Of a stretch of DNA of 64,000 nucleotides, positions 62,842 through 64,000 are shown in pieces. The position numbers and the translations under genes were made by a program. The DNA is taken from assembly GCA_026391525.1 (NCBI GenBank), contig JAPLEF010000105.1, positions 1-64,000 of the forward strand, read 5' to 3'. The DNA is from Sphingobacteriales bacterium (lineage in GTDB: Bacteria; Bacteroidota; Bacteroidia; Chitinophagales; Chitinophagaceae). Under the pieces are notes generated by a model. The model was not told the origin of the DNA and ran no database searches. It saw nothing but the letters and a program-made list of their open reading frames with translations. The stretch's first letter is position 1; every line of letters starts with the position of its first letter.

Positions 62842-63801
62842 ATGCAATTTCCATCTCCTGTTTCAATTGAATGGATCGCTGAATTTATTGATGCCCAAAT
62901 TATCGGTCACCGTTCCGGAATGGCAACCGGCATCAATGAGATACACAAAGTAGGTATTGGCGACCTTGTATTTGTAGATCATCCCAAATATTACAGTAAA
63001 TGCATCAACAGCGAAGCCAGTTTCATCATCATCAATAAAGCAATGGAAGTACCCGATGGTAAAGCTTTGCTGGTAGTAAACCAGCCGTTTGAAGCGTATT
63101 GTAAAATTGTAAATCACTTCAGACCATTTGAACCTGCAACAGAACTTATCAGCAGTTCTGCACAAATCGGTGAAGGCACAACCATCTATCCAACTGTTTT
63201 TATTGGCCACCATGTAAAGATCGGAAAGCATTGCATCATCCATCCCCAGGTAACCATTCTAGATCATTGTATCATTGGAGACCATGTAGTGATACAGGCC
63301 GGCACTGTAATCGGAAGCAATTCCTTTTATTATAATGGGAAAAAAGACAGGGAAGTTTGGTATAAAAAAATGCCGGATTGCGGAAGGGTAATCATTGAAG
63401 ATGAAGTGGAGATCGGCGCCTCATGCACCATCGACAGAGGTGTGAGCCACGACACCATAATCGGCAAAGGAAGTAAACTCGATAACCTCATCCATATCGG
63501 ACATGATACGGTGATTGGTAAAAATGTATTGATTGCCGCACAAGTAGGTGTTGCCGGCGTAGTGAATATTAATGATGGGGTGATTTTATGGGGACAGGTT
63601 GGTGTAAGTAAAACGCTTACAATCGGAGAAAATGCCGTTGTACTTGCACAAAGCGGCATACCTGGCAATCTGGAAGCGGGACAGGTTTATTTCGGTTCTC
63701 CGGCACAAGATGCAAGAACCAAACAAAAAGAACTTGTATGGGTGAAACGCATCCCTGAATTATGGGCTAAAGTGATGGGACAAAAAAACACAACTGATTA
63801 A
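62842..63801 (+). CDS. lpxD: UDP-3-O-acylglucosamine N-acyltransferase-like protein (LpxD)
   Basis: About 319 residues from the ATG at 62842. The N-terminal domain (1-100) matches the LpxD uridine-binding domain, and residues about 110-270 are left-handed beta-helix hexapeptide repeats (for example [20 protein letters not shown]). The histidine in [13 protein letters not shown] corresponds to the LpxD catalytic His. It transfers an acyl chain to the 2-amino group of UDP-acyl-glucosamine in lipid A synthesis. Its stop overlaps the convergent gene's stop (TTAA). Confidence 0.9.
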   Translation: MQFPSPVSIEWIAEFIDAQIIGHRSGMATGINEIHKVGIGDLVFVDHPKYYSKCINSEASFIIINKAMEVPDGKALLVVNQPFEAYCKIVNHFRPFEPATELISSSAQIGEGTTIYPTVFIGHHVKIGKHCIIHPQVTILDHCIIGDHVVIQAGTVIGSNSFYYNGKKDREVWYKKMPDCGRVIIEDEVEIGASCTIDRGVSHDTIIGKGSKLDNLIHIGHDTVIGKNVLIAAQVGVAGVVNINDGVILWGQVGVSKTLTIGENAVVLAQSGIPGNLEAGQVYFGSPAQDARTKQKELVWVKRIPELWAKVMGQKNTTD

Positions 63802-64000
63802 GGCGATGGCATAAAATCATAGGGCAGTGCATCAGCTACTTTATCCCATGTCCAATAACCGTTAATGGTTAAATCATTCTGCTCATAATAATAACCATTC
63901 GATTCAATATGTACCGGCTGCCCGGCCTGAAATTGCAAGGTAGAAAACTGAAATGCTGAGGGTTCTTCCTCATTCTCTTTCAAATAACCATCAGCGGGTT
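63798..64000 (-). CDS. unidentified protein, C-terminal part only
   Basis: The frame is open to the window edge, giving at least 66 residues ending [12 protein letters not shown]. The visible part is acidic and rich in aromatic residues ([17 protein letters not shown], then [20 protein letters not shown]). No family is recognised. The stop overlaps the lpxD stop in a palindromic TTAA. Because the N terminus lies outside the window, an internal start cannot be excluded. Confidence 0.55.
   Translation of the reverse strand, partial: PADGYLKENEEEPSAFQFSTLQFQAGQPVHIESNGYYYEQNDLTINGYWTWDKVADALPYDFMPSP

Noticed and set aside
63330-63668. Minus-strand frame of 112 codons inside lpxD
   Set aside because: Antisense shadow of the hexapeptide repeats; composition of a shadow frame.
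1-64000. tRNA, rRNA, prophage, integrase, toxin-antitoxin or restriction genes
   Set aside because: Looked for characteristic sequences on both strands and found none that could be supported.

Overview
The window reads as a chromosome segment of a Bacteroidota bacterium, most likely of the Chitinophagales/Chitinophagaceae type. This rests on gene content (GldC, GldE, GldH, GatB/YqeY, DUF4290, DUF6089, BatD, two OmpH/Skp copies beside BamA, a DUF1501/DUF1800 pair), on Bacteroidota-type promoter boxes (TAnnTTTG) ahead of several genes, and on starts without clear Shine-Dalgarno sequences. No rRNA, tRNA, CRISPR array, prophage or transposase gene was recognised. Almost everything is housekeeping: envelope building, peptide uptake, lipid and cell-wall synthesis and translation.

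Layout. 0.1-4.2 kb (+): phosphate transport pair (DUF47 + PiT), galE and the C-terminal half of a split transketolase. 4.3-6.2 kb (+): a three-gene ECF sigma operon whose second product carries four VPxGYF-type motifs ahead of one membrane helix. 6.2-6.45 kb: non-coding stretch with a terminator, a small inverted-repeat element and an orphan promoter. 6.4-9.8 kb: two metallo-beta-lactamase-fold hydrolases and a DUF4139 protein. 9.9-17.5 kb (-): the elongasome operon mreB-mreC-mreD-mrdA-rodA with purD upstream. 17.7-23.2 kb (+): POT-OPT-POT peptide transporters. 23.2-25.8 kb (-): DUF1501 and DUF1800. 26-27 kb (+): an AlkB-type integral-membrane di-iron enzyme, then serS (-). 28.4-41.2 kb (+): a long run including gcvH, DUF4290, murA, gmk, gldE, gldC, a BamA-like outer-membrane protein and nadK. 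41.2-42.9 kb: a two-component system, convergent with a lone BatD. 44.8-46.3 kb: an SDR enzyme and a YjjG-type phosphatase. 46.3-46.7 kb: a tandem copy of a dispersed palindromic repeat and a small exported Lys/Cys-rich protein. 46.8-62.4 kb (mostly -): psd, cdsA, a CPBP protein, dusB (+), glutathione peroxidase, aldehyde dehydrogenase, tadA (+), yidD-rnpA-rpmH, murI, two ompH genes, bamA, uppS, DUF6089, a second copy of the dispersed repeat, gldH and yicC. 62.8-63.8 kb (+): an LpxD-type acyltransferase, then the 3' end of an unidentified gene cut by the window edge.

How the parts fit together: much of the window serves the cell envelope. MreBCD/PBP2/RodA drive lateral wall growth, MurA and MurI supply precursors, UppS makes the lipid carrier, CdsA and Psd make phospholipids, LpxD makes lipid A, and BamA with Skp-like chaperones inserts outer-membrane proteins. 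The best candidates for something less described are the ECF/VPxGYF operon, the dispersed 77/140-bp palindromic repeat, the small Lys/Cys exported protein, and the relocation of the DUF6089-uppS-bamA-ompH-murI block away from nadK. No clearly new defence or biosynthetic system was found.
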